Source of the DNA: Epiperipatus broadwayi
Lineage: Eukaryota; Onychophora; Udeonychophora; Euonychophora; Peripatidae
NCBI GenBank assembly: GCA_028023455.1
Contig: JAQFVV010000022.1
Location: 11,119,100 to 11,183,099 of the forward strand
Direction: 5' to 3'
DNA length: 64,000 nt
Made by a program: the position numbers and the translations under genes. The notes under the pieces were generated by a model. That model made no database searches. It was given only the letters and a program-made list of their open reading frames with translations, and was not told the DNA's origin. Position 1 is the stretch's first letter. Each line of letters opens with the position of its first letter. This document shows, piece by piece, positions 33,681 through 44,475 of the stretch.

Positions 33681-33745
33681 GAAATTAAATATAATATAAA
33701 AGTTGTCTGATTAATAATTTTTTATTGAATTATTATTTTTAATAT

Positions 33746-35194
33746 ATTATGTTGCAAAGACAACATTATGAACAAATTTTGTTTTGAAATTTGATCTTTT
33801 TTTTTTGGTTTTAAAAGATATATATATATATGTAATTCTTTGTGTATTTATTAAAGAGCTATTATTATGAATAATTGTTTGTTAAAAATTGGTAAATATA
33901 AAATAACTTCGAGTAATGTAATACAAAAAATACAGAGCAACATTATATGATGCTTGGAGGTTTATGTTTAGTTTGCCTTAACTAAAGAAACTTGATTTAG
34001 GATTTGAATTTATCAATACATTCTATCGTTATGCACAATCATATGCCTGAAATGGAAAAGTATTCCTGTGGTTTTTAGAAATATAAGTTAGTGCAAATGA
34101 GTAAAGAGAGGTGAATCTGTATGATATTCTTTTAATATTGGGGTTGAATATACTTATATATAGATACGATTTTTAATAAATTTAAAAAAAATATATTTAA
34201 TGTTAAATTTAATAATGTTTGATCTAATAAAAAGTAAGTCATTTGTATTTTGGTTATAGAGCGATTATTTGTCAAGAAATTGCTAAAAATATATTAGTAA
34301 TCCATAAGATTTTGATTGTTTTTTTTCCAACAAAGAGGATGATTTTTTAAAATCTTTTTAATGAATGTTAGAAATTATAAATATTAGTAGTACAGTAAGT
34401 CCAATATTTTGTGAGTAAAAGAATTCTCAGTGTTTTTAGATGTATTGTGAAGATGATAAAAGTAATGACTAAAGAAATGGTGGAAGTTACTTAAATTATT
34501 AAGCTAGACTGCTTAAGAATGGAAATCACAAGATTAGCTTATTGAGAGTTGTGCTACTGAAATTTTTTAAAGGATAATATGATTTAATAGGGATGGAATT
34601 GAAAATAGTTTTCAGTTGAATAAAAACTTTAAACAAGGAGGGAAAGTAATGTAAATTGAAAAAGAATACCTAGAGAAAAAATTTCAAATTAAATAGAGTA
34701 ATAAGGTTATAACAGGGAAAACTAAATAACAAGTAAATAGTATGAGACTAATCATTCAAGGGAAATTTAAAGAAATATACAGTATAAATTTTAGAATAAA
34801 AAAGCAAATGGTAGAAATATGTAAATGGAAAGTGTAACATGCAATATTTTATTAAATAATTATGTAATTAATGCATTATTATTATACATTGTATAATGTC
34901 TTATTATAAACTAGAGCATTTAAACACTATCAAATAAGATTTAGGATATACAATAGCCAAATTCTGAATAATGAATTATGACAAGACACGACATGGTTCA
35001 TAAAGTTTTTTTAAAAATTTATCCAATGAATCTTATAGTTAATTCACACTTTGTCTATTATATAACGTCTTTTATTTTAGTTAAATAATGAAATAATAAA
35101 AGGTACTTTAATGCTTGAATTCACAGTAATACTTTATTAATATGGCATAGATCTAGCAATTGCTTTAAAATTTATTGTACTTATGATATATATA
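33746..35194. other. AT-rich gene-free stretch
   Basis: Nothing recognised. Confidence 0.5.
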
Positions 35195-35260
35195 TCTATA
35201 ATTAAAATTACCCCAAATCCAAAATTCAAACAGACCAGCATAAAAATAATATTAAAACAC

Positions 35261-35298
35261 TACCAAAGGTTTCACTGCTACAAGCAGACTTCTCAAGT
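35261..35298 (-). ncRNA. Hammerhead-like motif with U3/A8 core, PLE-2
   Basis: Minus strand: CTTGAGAA, stem II CTGC/GCAG with loop TTGTA, GAAA, stem III ACC-TTT-GGT, then A. Everything but the core positions 3 and 8 fits a hammerhead. Confidence 0.45.
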
Positions 35299-35331
35299 GT
35301 AAAGACCTAAAACTACACAATATATATAATA

Positions 35332-35660
35332 TTAAACATTACCCACAAATCCATTCACTTCCCATCCACCCTTAATGTTAAAAGAACTCTTAAATAAATT
35401 AATTGCTTCAGAATAATACATTTTCAATAATAAAGATTCTTTAATTCTTCTTTTGATTTCATTTCTCTCAAAGAAGACAACCTTAGCTTCATCAAAATCA
35501 ATAGTGTGGCCTGCATCTTTTTCATGGACATACAAAGCAGAACTAAGATATCTATTTTTAACTCTACTTTTATGAACCTTTATTCTTTCATTTAAACTCA
35601 AACTACTCTGACCTATGTAAATCTTACAAAACAAACAAGGAATAAAATATACTACACCAG
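35332..35660 (-). pseudogene. PLE GIY-YIG endonuclease fragment
   Basis: The open frame encodes IPGVVYFIPCLFCKIYIGQS, the GIY-YIG signature with its Cys pair, then SLNERIKVHKSRV, an HEKDAGHTIDF segment and ERNEIKRRIKESLLL (catalytic Glu region). It ends at 35332. It is about 37-40% diverged by eye from the PLE-3 protein at 37.6 kb, so this is a related but separate family. The RT is lost by 5' truncation. Confidence 0.8.
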
Positions 35661-35735
35661 GAATAGTCTATCAAAAATTTCTTTTGTATTATTATTTTGG
35701 ATTTGGGGTAATTTTAATTATATATTGACTAGTTT

Positions 35736-35974
35736 AGCTTTATGCTTGTAATGTTTATAAATATATATATATATATATATTGTAACCCAATGATCAATCA
35801 TCAGAGAGATCACAGGGTGATGATCCATCCGAGATTATATGTACAGGCACCATATGACAAATTTGATAAACCACCCCAGAGTGGAAGAAAAATGGTAATA
35901 TTTCTTCACTGCAGATCTCTGTAAATCTATTTAAAAAACTTATAATATTTAAATGAAGCTAACTATAATTTCTG
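35736..35974. other. AT microsatellite and short unassigned segment
   Basis: An (AT) run lies at about 35757-35780. The segment 35790-35890 is less AT-rich and may be a SINE piece, but no box pair is convincing. Confidence 0.4.
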
Positions 35975-36575
35975 TTTTTGTATTTTATAGCTAGTTTTTT
36001 TTTAAATAGCTATGAGCTCGTTATCTATAATTACTTAATAAGTACACAATCCACCATTAATGAAGCTTCATTAATTTTTTTGAGATTTAGTATTATACTT
36101 TTTCTTTTATTTCATAGGCTTTTGAAAATAGCATTCATGATTTTTTTGGTTTTTATATTTTTCATTTTACTTATTTTTGATTGAATTCTTGATGCGGGAG
36201 GGGGGTGTTGCATTTGACATATTTTCATTGGTTGCATTCCTGCCATTAATGAAGCTTCGTTATTTTTTTTCAGATTTAGTATTATAGTTTTTCTGTTTTT
36301 TGTAATTCAAATTTTATAGCTTTTTCTTCGATTTTTTTTAAATTTGTATTTTAGAAGGATTTGTTTAATTTCCTTTGCCTTAGGCATTTTAATTTTTTGA
36401 TTTCAGCGATTTTTGGATAGAATTCTTCATTGGGGTGTGTGTGTTGTGTTTGATGTATTTTCACCGATTTCTATTTTTGTAAATAAAATTTCATAGCATT
36501 TTCTTCGATTTTTTTAAAAATTTGTATTTTAGAAGGATTTATTCGATTTACTTTGCCTTAGGTATTTTAATTTTT
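35975..36575 (+). repeat. Diverged tandem repeat, unit about 180-190 bp, roughly three copies
   Basis: CCATTAATGAAGCTTC at 36052 recurs at about 36243. The CTTCGATTTTTTT / GTATTTTAGAAGGATTT / CTTTGCCTTAGG block near 36325 recurs near 36505. TATAGC recurs at the start of each unit. T-rich; no coding frame. Confidence 0.65.
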
Positions 36576-37428
36576 CAACTTAAAATGATGAGTGAAAACT
36601 ATGCTGCATTCTGCATATCATTAAAAACAATTTCATGTTGCAGTAAAAATGAATTACAGTGTTATTTATTTAATGAAAGAAGTGTTTTTTTAAAAGTCTT
36701 TTACAATCAAGAGAAATTAAAATTTAAAGCAACTTCTAGAAGCAAGAGAAACTAAAATTTGTTTTTATTTATATTTGAATTTACTGAAAACACTTTATAT
36801 TTTTAATTTTTTTTAAAAAATTTTACTACTCTTGTATATTATAGAAAATCTTTTTGGACCAATATCAACACATTTGAAATTTGGTCCACCAACAATGCAA
36901 CAGTGAGTAAACAAGTGGACAAATCAGAAATAATTTTTTGTCATATTGCATTGTCATTAATTTCTAATATATATACAATTTTTTAAAAATTCATTTGATA
37001 AGAGCATGTTAAAACTCAGTTACAAAATGTATCCTAAACAAATAAAGTTTCCAAATTAAAAGCTTATTAGCCAAGATTAGGAAATTGCTACATTTTGAAA
37101 TTCTCATATATAAAGTATTAATGTCTTAACTATAATCTTTATATAATTACAAGAAATAAAATAAAAGCCATTCATTTTTTGTTTAAAATGACTCAGACAA
37201 ATACTGTTAATAGGTGATCTAATTTCTGTTTGCAATCCCTATATTCAATTGATATATTGCTTTTTTACATTATAGCTGAAACTTATCTACAAAAGTACAA
37301 AGAAAAAAAATCCTATTAAATTATCATTTAATATATATATATAAGAAAATATCTTTTTGAGTTTAGCTTTTTGAGGTTCAGACTTGATATTTATTCACAG
37401 AGAGCATTGCTGAAATATCATTTATATA
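36576..37428. other. AT-rich gene-free stretch
   Basis: Nothing recognised. Confidence 0.5.
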
Positions 37429-37511
37429 TATATTGAGATGAAAAAAAAAAGCAAAACCATAAAACAATACAGTACTAGATTAAATTCAAAATTTTACCAA
37501 AATCCTTACAC

Positions 37512-37551
37512 AACCATGGTTTCATCTACTACAAATAGACCTTCTCAAGTG
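37512..37551 (-). ncRNA. Hammerhead-like motif with U3/A8 core, PLE-3 left
   Basis: Minus strand: CTTGAGAAG, stem II GTCTA/TAGAT, GAAA, palindromic stem III ACCATGGT. The same palindrome serves as stem III in family C. Confidence 0.45.
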
Positions 37552-37608
37552 AAAATCAACCTAAAGGAAAACATATATATATATACAAACAAACAAACCT
37601 TCCATAAT

Positions 37609-38010
37609 TCATTTCAAACTCCACCTTCCCTTAATATCAAAAGAAATCTTCATAAGATTGATAGCCTCAGAATCAAGGAGTTTTATCATCAAAGTCTCCT
37701 TTATTCTTTTTAACTCATTCTTTTCATAAAAAATAACCGAAGCATTGTCAAACAATATTCTATGACCTCTATTCAATTCATGAATATATAAAGCTGAGTT
37801 AAGATACCTATGTTTAACTCTACTTATATGAACCTTAACCCTTTCATTAAGGCTAAATTTACTCTGGCCTACATAAAATTTACCACAACTATATGGAATT
37901 TTATAAACAATACCAGGAATAGGCCTACTATCAATAGACTGCTTAGAACCATTAAGTAATGAATTCAAATCAGAACCTTTCCTCCATGCAACCTTCTTTC
38001 CACCTAACAA
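37609..38010 (-). pseudogene. PLE GIY-YIG endonuclease, 5'-truncated (left arm)
   Basis: A 133-codon frame. PIPGIVYKIPYSCGKFYVGQS is the PLE-type GIY-YIG motif. SLNERVKVHISRV carries the catalytic Arg/His region, followed by a conserved ALYIHEL..GHRI segment and EKNELKRIKET. The frame is open to its stop. One residue is missing against the right arm (KR versus KRR). The reverse transcriptase is lost by truncation, so the element cannot act alone. Confidence 0.85.
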
Positions 38011-38062
38011 ATAACTTCCTATGAACCAAATTATAAATTGATGCTTTAAATGGTAAAGACAT

Positions 38063-38383
38063 AGGTCTATTCCTGGTATTGTTTATAAAATTCCATGTAG
38101 TTGTGGTAAATTTTATGTAGGCCAGAGTAAATTTAGCCTTAATGAAAGGGTTAAGGTTCATATAAGTAGAGTTAAACATAGGTATTTTAACTCAGCTTTA
38201 TATATTCATGAATTGAATACAGGTCATAGAATATTGTTTGACAATGCTTCGGTTATTTTTTATGAAAAGAATGAGTTAAAAAGAAGAATAAAGGAGACTT
38301 TGATGATAAAACTCCTTGATTCTGAGGCTATCAATCTTATGAAGACTTCTTTTGATATTAAGGGAAGGTGGAGTTTGAAATGA
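38063..38383 (+). pseudogene. PLE GIY-YIG endonuclease, 5'-truncated (right arm)
   Basis: The frame is open from 38063 to TGA at 38381-38383 (106 residues) with no in-frame ATG at its beginning. It reads SIPGIVYKIPCSCGKFYVGQ and then matches the left arm almost throughout. It keeps the Cys pair (C-x-C) that the left arm has changed to Y-x-C, and EKNELKRRIKET. It starts where the two copies meet. Confidence 0.85.
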
Positions 38384-38440
38384 ATTATGGAAGGTTTGTT
38401 TGTTTGTATATATATATGTTTTCCTTTAGGTTGATTTTCA

Positions 38441-38479
38441 CTTGAGAAGGTCTATTTGTAGTAGATGAAACCATGGTTG
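38441..38479 (+). ncRNA. Hammerhead-like motif with U3/A8 core, PLE-3 right
   Basis: Identical in design to 37512-37551: CTTGAGAAG, GTCTA/TAGAT stem, GAAA, ACCATGGT. Confidence 0.45.
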
Positions 38480-38593
38480 TGTAAGGATTTTGGTAAAATT
38501 TTGAATTTAATCTAGTACTGTATTGTTTTATGGTTTTGCATTTTTATTTTTTGCTAGTATAGTGTTAGACAGTTTTGGTTTTATATTGAGATG

Positions 38594-40430
38594 ATTATGT
38601 GTGTCAGCACTTAACAACACTAGTGCTCATACACACATATATATATAAAGATGAAAGAAAAAAAATGTAGATATTTTCTATATTACTCTGAAATAATAGT
38701 TAAGGATTAAATAATGTTGAATTAAAAAATTATTAGAATTTAAACATTTAAAAAGATCTAATCAAAATTTTATTCTGATTTTGAAAATAAAACAAATGTG
38801 TTTATGTTACGATAGATATACTAGTAATTATAAAATTCCACTATCTATTTTGATTAGATTAAGGAATTTGTTAAATTAAAGCTTGTATAACATCTTGATA
38901 AAAATCCTACAAAGTTGTTTTTGAAAAGAGTAAGCTGAATTGAAAAGAGTCATTAACTTTTTTCAAAAATAAAAAAAACTTACATTTAATTACTGTGGTT
39001 TTTAAAATTTCACACTGATTATAAAAAGGTTGAAAAAATATGAGATGACATAAGTTATATAGTGTTATGATTATGAAGTTATAACTGAAGGCAAGAGACT
39101 ATATCCAGCTGCTAATATCATGATCACAGAATTTAAATTCAGATGGAAACAAAACCTGGCTTTTTTGTGTTTCTTGGTCCTTATATATATGTATTAGATG
39201 GCATGCCTGAAGTCTAAAATTATCATGACTGAATGCAAACAGTTACTGGATTATACCTTTCCCAAAGATGACAATAAACCCAACCAGTCTATTGATTTAG
39301 AAGGGACCAACTTACCAAAATATTTCATTGTCTTTCTAAAGTTTATATATATATTGATTTATCTATATGCAGAGAAGCATAGATAAAGATACTGCATCAT
39401 TTATATAAAGTACAGTTGGTGAGTATAATGTTATATATTGAGAATGATATTTTAAATAATTTCTTGAAAATAATTAAAATCTCTAATTTAAAAATAAAAG
39501 AAGTAAATAAGTTTTACTTGAATTTTAAGTCTAAAAACAAAGGAATGATTCATAACCAATTTTATTTTGAAATTTAAAAAAGTAAACTTGGAAAATCTTA
39601 TTGTAAATGAAAAAACAAAAACTAAAGTGTAAAAAAAGACTTTCCAAACTGGATCTAGTAAGTGATGTTTTTTTTTTTTGAAGGAGAAAAAATGCCTTTT
39701 ATCTACAATTAAGAAGTGATCCAATAACTTAGATTAGTAAGAAAATAATATATACACACTTGCATGTAAAATTTATGTATATTTTCAATATGGAATTACT
39801 TGTCTTGTGAAAATGTATTTTTCCAAAGTTTATTTTTGACAAATGAAATATAGTTATAAATGTCAGTGTGCACACACATTTGACTGTAGATCCACATATA
39901 TGTCAATCATTTATCTAATATTAAAATTGAATTGAATTTTATTATTAGTTCATTACAATTCTAATATGTAATTTTTTTTATACAGACATCTGTATGCTGA
40001 TATATAGGTGTTTATATAAACCTATTGAGATATTTGTAAATTACAATGTGATAGCTTATTTCATTTTGTATTAATCAAAATCAGAATGCCAAGTTTACAT
40101 TTATACCATATTCAACAGAATTTAATTTAATTTTATTATTTCTAATTAATAAATTTATATTTCATTGTTAAAGTAATTCCAGTGAATTTACTCCATTCTA
40201 AAATAGTTTTAGAATATTATATGTCTGTATTACATTTTTTGCTCATAGTAACAGTTATAGAGCTTTGACTCACAAGTGGATTTATGAATGGTCTGTTATA
40301 TAAAAGGGTTACGGGTAGTGTTATGGATATCCATTGAATGACGGTTTCCTTCTCTAATTCTGGATTGATGCAAAGGGAGACATTATTTAAAGATCATGCA
40401 CTACAGTTTATTTAATTTAGTATTTATTAG
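38594..40430. other. AT-rich gene-free stretch
   Basis: A plus-strand frame at 39198-39386 (62 codons, ATG right after a TATTAG acceptor-like site) has ordinary amino-acid composition for its first 40 residues. It has no donor site and no family resemblance. Confidence 0.4.
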
Positions 40431-40862
40431 AAATTAAGTTTATAGTTGGCCAGTGCATTATCGGTACTAAATGGCCAGGACATTGATGATGATCAGCATG
40501 TTTTAGTATCCCAGCATCATTGTTTTTATGTTATACTGATAGGTTAGCACTTTTAAGTGTATGCATTCAAATTATTATGTTGTATTGCTGCCCTAAGTTT
40601 GGCTAGGGCTAAATAATTAGCCTGGTCTATAGTAGACCCATTTCAAATCCAATAACAAGATTGACTTGATTTATTTTTAATGTTAATTATTCATGATGAA
40701 GAATGATTATAAATTTTATGTAATGCTGGTGAATTTATAGTTATTTTGCTGATCTCTCATTCATTTTTCATTATATTCATTTAAATTTTGTATTAGCTAG
40801 GGTTGATGATGATGAGTGCCATCATATCAGTGCACCTCTGACTCCATACTGTTACAATATAT
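40431..40862. other. More complex non-coding segment, probable repeat
   Basis: It is less AT-rich than its flanks and ends in CCTCTGACTCCATACTGTTACAATATAT, then an AT run. The end resembles other repeat termini in the window (TTACAATATAT at 29.59 and 35.78 kb). No ORF is present. Confidence 0.35.
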
Positions 40863-41105
40863 ATATATTTAACACACATGCATTTAGGAAGAAAAAAAAG
40901 TTGTGTAACATTTTGTTGATTAGATAGAAATGTTTTTTATATTCTATTTTGTTTAATATTTGTTAGAATTGCTAAATGAGTGTTATACCAGATTTAAATA
41001 TAGTATGGCAGTTCTTTTCAGATAATAACAACGTGACAGATAAGATTTGTGGAATATGAAGAAAGTGATAAAAATAAATGTAGCTAAAAGTAAAGCAATG
41101 TCAAT
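40863..41105. other. AT-rich gene-free stretch
   Basis: Nothing recognised. Confidence 0.45.
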
Positions 41106-41109
41106 CAAT

Positions 41110-41340
41110 AGTATTAATTAGTCACTCATTAGACTAGAGATTATCCACTTAATAAATATTTCTGTAGTGTAATTATCATTATACCACTCTTATGCATAAG
41201 TTATTAAAAATGGTTGGGAACTAGTCCCTATCTTGAGTGAGAGTGGTGTAGTGAAAATTATACTACAGAAATATTCATTAAATGGATAATTTCTATTCTA
41301 TTGAATGACTAATAAAAAATATTAATATACTTCCATTAAG
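41110..41340. repeat. Family D inverted pair
   Basis: The left arm (about 41115-41200) and right arm (about 41225-41335) are mirror images through AGATTATCCACTTAATAAATATTTCTGTAGT and its complement. The same sequence recurs at 49.39-49.62 kb as an inverted pair. A single fragment lies at about 41535-41600. No CUGANGA core is seen. Confidence 0.7.
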
Positions 41341-41446
41341 TGAGTCAAAGTTATGAGGGCAGTAAGTTTGACACATCAATTAAGCTCTAATAATTGGCTA
41401 TATATATGGAACATTGATAAAGATATGTGTAAGAGATTATGATCTG

Positions 41447-41491
41447 ACCCAACTTATGATTTCTGGTTCAGCATGAAATGTACATCGTGGG
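41447..41491 (+). ncRNA. Decayed hammerhead, family B type
   Basis: Stem I CCCA/TGGG, core CTTATGA (G5 changed), stem II remnant CTGGTTCAG, GAAA, palindrome TGTACA. Predicted inactive. Confidence 0.4.
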
Positions 41492-41599
41492 AATCATATA
41501 TTCTTTTCACATATTTTTGGTTATAAGTTTTACAAACCAATTCCTATCTTGTACGAGAGTGGTATAATGAAAATTTTCTTACAGAAATATTATTCATAA

Positions 41600-42155
41600 A
41601 GTAATGCCAGTTAAGGATATTAGATAGGAAATTATAATGTGATTATGGTAATGCTTGACAACTGGTTAATTGATGTAGAATTAATGCAAAGGATTGCAAA
41701 TGTTTAGCAAGCTTTTAGTAAAGATAGAAACATTTTCAGGCTCATTGAAATTAGATTTAAGAAGGAATATTTTGCAGTGTACTTTGACGTGAAACAATCT
41801 TAAATGTTTAGGAAAATTTTGAGGAATAAAACTGTTGTTAAAATGATAAATTATCAATCGAGGAACCTTGAAAAGAATAAATGAAAAAAGATTGTTGGTG
41901 AAATTATAATTGGACTGAAAATATACACTACTGTAGAAAATAGAAGAAATTTATTAATGATTTTGAGAGATTCATTAACATTTCAAAAAACAGACTGAGT
42001 CATGTGATGTGTTGATATCTGCCTTTTAGCAGATAATTGATGTTTATGTTAAATGCAATTTTAAGGGGAGAATAGAAAAAAAGAGAAAAAAGTAAGTTTT
42101 TAAGACAAAAATAGATTTTTTTTTTAAAAAATGGCAGTTTCTAATAAAAAGTATG
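41600..42155. other. AT-rich gene-free stretch
   Basis: Nothing recognised. Confidence 0.45.
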
Positions 42156-42159
42156 AATT

Positions 42160-42375
42160 TTAATATATGTGTGAGGATAGTAATCTAGACCAACTGATGA
42201 TTGCTGGTTTAGCATGAAATACGTATATATTGGTGATTATTTACCTTTTCAACATGTGTGATCAGGTGGGTGAGCAATATGAGATGGCATTGAGAGTAGT
42301 GGTTAGTGTGAAAGTCTGAATTCGAATCCCGCATATATTACATATATAAATGCAGGTTTAAGCCTGTACAATGTA
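42160..42375 (+). repeat. Family B retrozyme-like repeat, single partial copy
   Basis: It contains a well-formed hammerhead (42189-42232). About 90 nt further lies a tRNA-like stretch with an A-box-like TAGTGGTTAGTGTG (about 42298) and a B-box-like ATTCGAATCCC (about 42321). It matches the 43.4-44.5 and 51.1 kb copies. Confidence 0.75.
42189..42232 (+). ncRNA. Type I hammerhead ribozyme, family B
   Basis: Stem I ACCAA/TTGGT; core CTGATGA at 42194-42200; stem II TGCT/AGCA with a GGTTT loop and a T-T flank; GAAA at 42216-42219; stem III from the 8-nt palindrome ATACGTAT; cleavage position A (AUA triplet). All invariant core bases are present. Confidence 0.72.
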
Positions 42376-43395
42376 TTAATTTATTCATAGAATTGTAAAT
42401 GTTAAGAATATAATAAAAAGAAAGTAAAAAGCATTTTAATCTCTTGGTTAATATGTATAATATTATTTTAAAAGTTACTATGGCACCAATAAAGATATAA
42501 TAATATTTATCATTATATTAATAGCTTTTCAACATATGTGTCTAATTTCACGCAATGTTGCTTTCAGCAAAAAAAAAAAAACATCAATTAATAATACATT
42601 GCTTTCTTCATTTTTTGATGTGATTTCTTTTTAAGAGGATCAGGTAGATGATAATGTAAAAAGGAAATTTCTATTTACTATATGGAAAATATTCTAATAT
42701 ATCAATGTTGTTATACTGAACCTGTAATAATTGCTAGCAGTTTTTTTTAATTAAAGATTAAACACTTCATGCAATTGCTTATGACTGATTGATAGTGATT
42801 TTTTTAAACCTGGAATATGTGTACTCCAATGGTACTAACAAATATTTAGGGGTAACAAAAAAAAGTTGAATAATAGTGGAAAAAGGCATATATATCGCTT
42901 AATTAATGTAATTTTTTATACATAATTTGAGATACATTTATTTGAATTATGTTATTTTCAGTTTTGAATATAAAATTATTTACATTGCTTATATACTTCA
43001 TTGTTCCATTGCTTTTTACTCCAATTATTGGAATACTTATTTCAATTACAACACATAAAATTGAAATAACATCAACTATATTAATTATAAACACTTTGTA
43101 AAGAGTATGCAAGTGAAAAAAGATTGGGACACATTGATTTACAATATTAGTCCTGATCAGTCTCAGAAATTACCACAAATAGAATATCCTTAAAATGACT
43201 CATATTTCAGGAATTTACATCATTAATCAAAATTTTCAAGAAGGCCCATGAAATTTTTATGATTGTTATACTTTAATATTTTATGATTGTTATACTCTAA
43301 TATTTTAGCAAGGGTTAATATTTTTTTGTTTAATTTTGAATACAATACAAAAAAAAAAACACTATACACTAAATAATATATATATATATATAATT
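42376..43395. other. AT-rich gene-free stretch
   Basis: Nothing recognised. Confidence 0.5.
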
Positions 43396-43483
43396 AGAAG
43401 GAATTGAATTCAGACTTTCAAACTCCTTACAGTTATACAGTCCATATTTTACAGCTGATACACGACCACATGTGGAAAAGATA

Positions 43484-43531
43484 AATCTTGAATATATGTA
43501 TTTCATGTTGAACCAGCAGTCATCAGTTGGT
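43484..43531 (-). ncRNA. Hammerhead, family B, core intact, stem I broken
   Basis: Minus strand: ACCAA, CTGATGA, stem II TGCTGGTTCAACA (weakened), GAAA, then ATACATAT. The 3' strand of stem I is changed to TTCAAG, so folding is doubtful. Confidence 0.45.
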
Positions 43532-44295
43532 CTAGATCACCATCTCCCACACACACACATATATATACAATCAGTGCTCAGTTTATATTAAGATAGTAAA
43601 TCTTCAAACTTTAATGGACAAGCTTCAGTCTTTTCCACTCTTCAACTATCCATATCATTGAAAATCCGATGGTGAAACACTCAAAGCCCCTGTTGATGCC
43701 AATATTATTTTCATAAGTCACTCTGACTCCTCACACATAGGACCTTAATATATTCATTTAAATATATAGAAGAGAGATGGGATGAATAGAGGCTGAATAT
43801 ATATTATTCAAATATAAGCCTTTTCCACATGAGAGAGATGGGCAGAATGGAGGCCGAATATATATTATTCAAATATAATTCTTTTCCACATGTATGTGGT
43901 CATGTGTGTCAGTAGTATAAGATGGAGTGCATAGCTGTAAAGAATTTGAAAGTCTGAGTTCAAGTCCCTTATAATTACATTAATTTTAGTATAGATAATA
44001 TACTTATATTTGTATATTCAGCCTGTATTCTTCCCATCCCTCTTCTGTGGATTTAAATGGACATTTAAAAGTCCTATATGTGAGGGTCAGAGTGTCTTAA
44101 AGTCAACATAGATGTGACAACAATGTTGGCTTTAACAGGGACTTTGAGTGTTTTATCATCAGATTTTTCAATGTGATGGATGGCTGAAGAGTTGGAGAGT
44201 GGAGAAGATTGAAGCCTGACCATTAAAGTTTGAAGATTTGCTATCTTAATATAAACTTAGTACCGATTGTATATGTGTGGAAGATGGTGATCTGG

Positions 44296-44340
44296 ATCAA
44301 ATTATGAATGCTGGTTCAGCATGAAATACATATATTGGAT
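44296..44340 (+). ncRNA. Decayed hammerhead, family B
   Basis: The core reads ATTATGA. Stem II TGCTGGTTCAGCA and GAAATACATAT remain. Predicted inactive. Confidence 0.4.
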
Positions 44341-44475
44341 ATCATTTATCTTTTCCATATTTGTGTGGCCATGTGTATTAGTTATGTAAAATGGAGTGCA
44401 TAGCTGTAAAGAGTTTGAAAGTCTGATTTCAAGTCCCTTATAGTTACAATAAATTTACTATAGACAATATATATA

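Larger units (their letters stand above)
32540..33745. mobile_element. LINE-like retroelement pair, head to head
   Basis: The outer ends are inverted repeats (ATTCAATAAAAAATTAT ... ACTTTTATAATATATTTAATTTCACCAAC and its mirror). Both carry the same 3' motif (CTTGATAAGGCTCC near the ends). The left copy, minus strand, keeps part of a coding region (32863-33198). The right copy, plus strand from about 33510, keeps only 3' non-coding sequence. An inner inverted repeat pairs 33265-33400 with 33510-33612 (CCTGTAGGT, TTCTTTCTTTTCTAC). A related 3' fragment lies at 51.7 kb. Confidence 0.65.
35195..35735. mobile_element. Penelope-like element with a minimal inverted partner (PLE-2)
   Basis: The main copy is on the minus strand with its 3' end near 35195. 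Directly at its truncated 5' end (about 35690) lie about 40 bp of the same element's 3' terminus on the plus strand, sharing a 28-nt match that includes TACCCCAAATCC and its complement. This is a head-to-head pair in which the second copy is almost entirely truncated. Confidence 0.7.
37429..38593. mobile_element. Penelope-like element pair, head to head, with target site duplication (PLE-3)
   Basis: The left copy (minus, about 37441-38055) and right copy (plus, about 38060-38581) are joined at their truncated 5' ends. TATATTGAGATG occurs at 37429-37440 and again at 38582-38593, immediately outside the pair, a 12-bp putative target site duplication for the whole unit. The arms are nearly identical over about 450 bp. 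The left copy extends further 5'. Both keep an open GIY-YIG frame. Confidence 0.85.
43396..44475. repeat. Family B inverted pair with a tandem partial dimer
   Basis: The left arm (43396 to about 43790) is on the minus strand. The right part (about 43791-44470) is on the plus strand and contains a direct repeat of period 469 bp (CTTTTCC at 43881 and 44350). Both repeats carry TGGAGTGCATAGCTGTAAAGA and a B-box-like TTCAAGTCCCTTATA. AAGCCTGACCATTAAAGTTTGAAGATTTGCTATC has a mirror near 43585. The hammerhead copies here are diverged. Confidence 0.8.

Noticed and set aside
41115-41335. Hammerhead in family D
   Set aside because: GAAA-like strings occur, but no CUGANGA core or stem II was found in either orientation.
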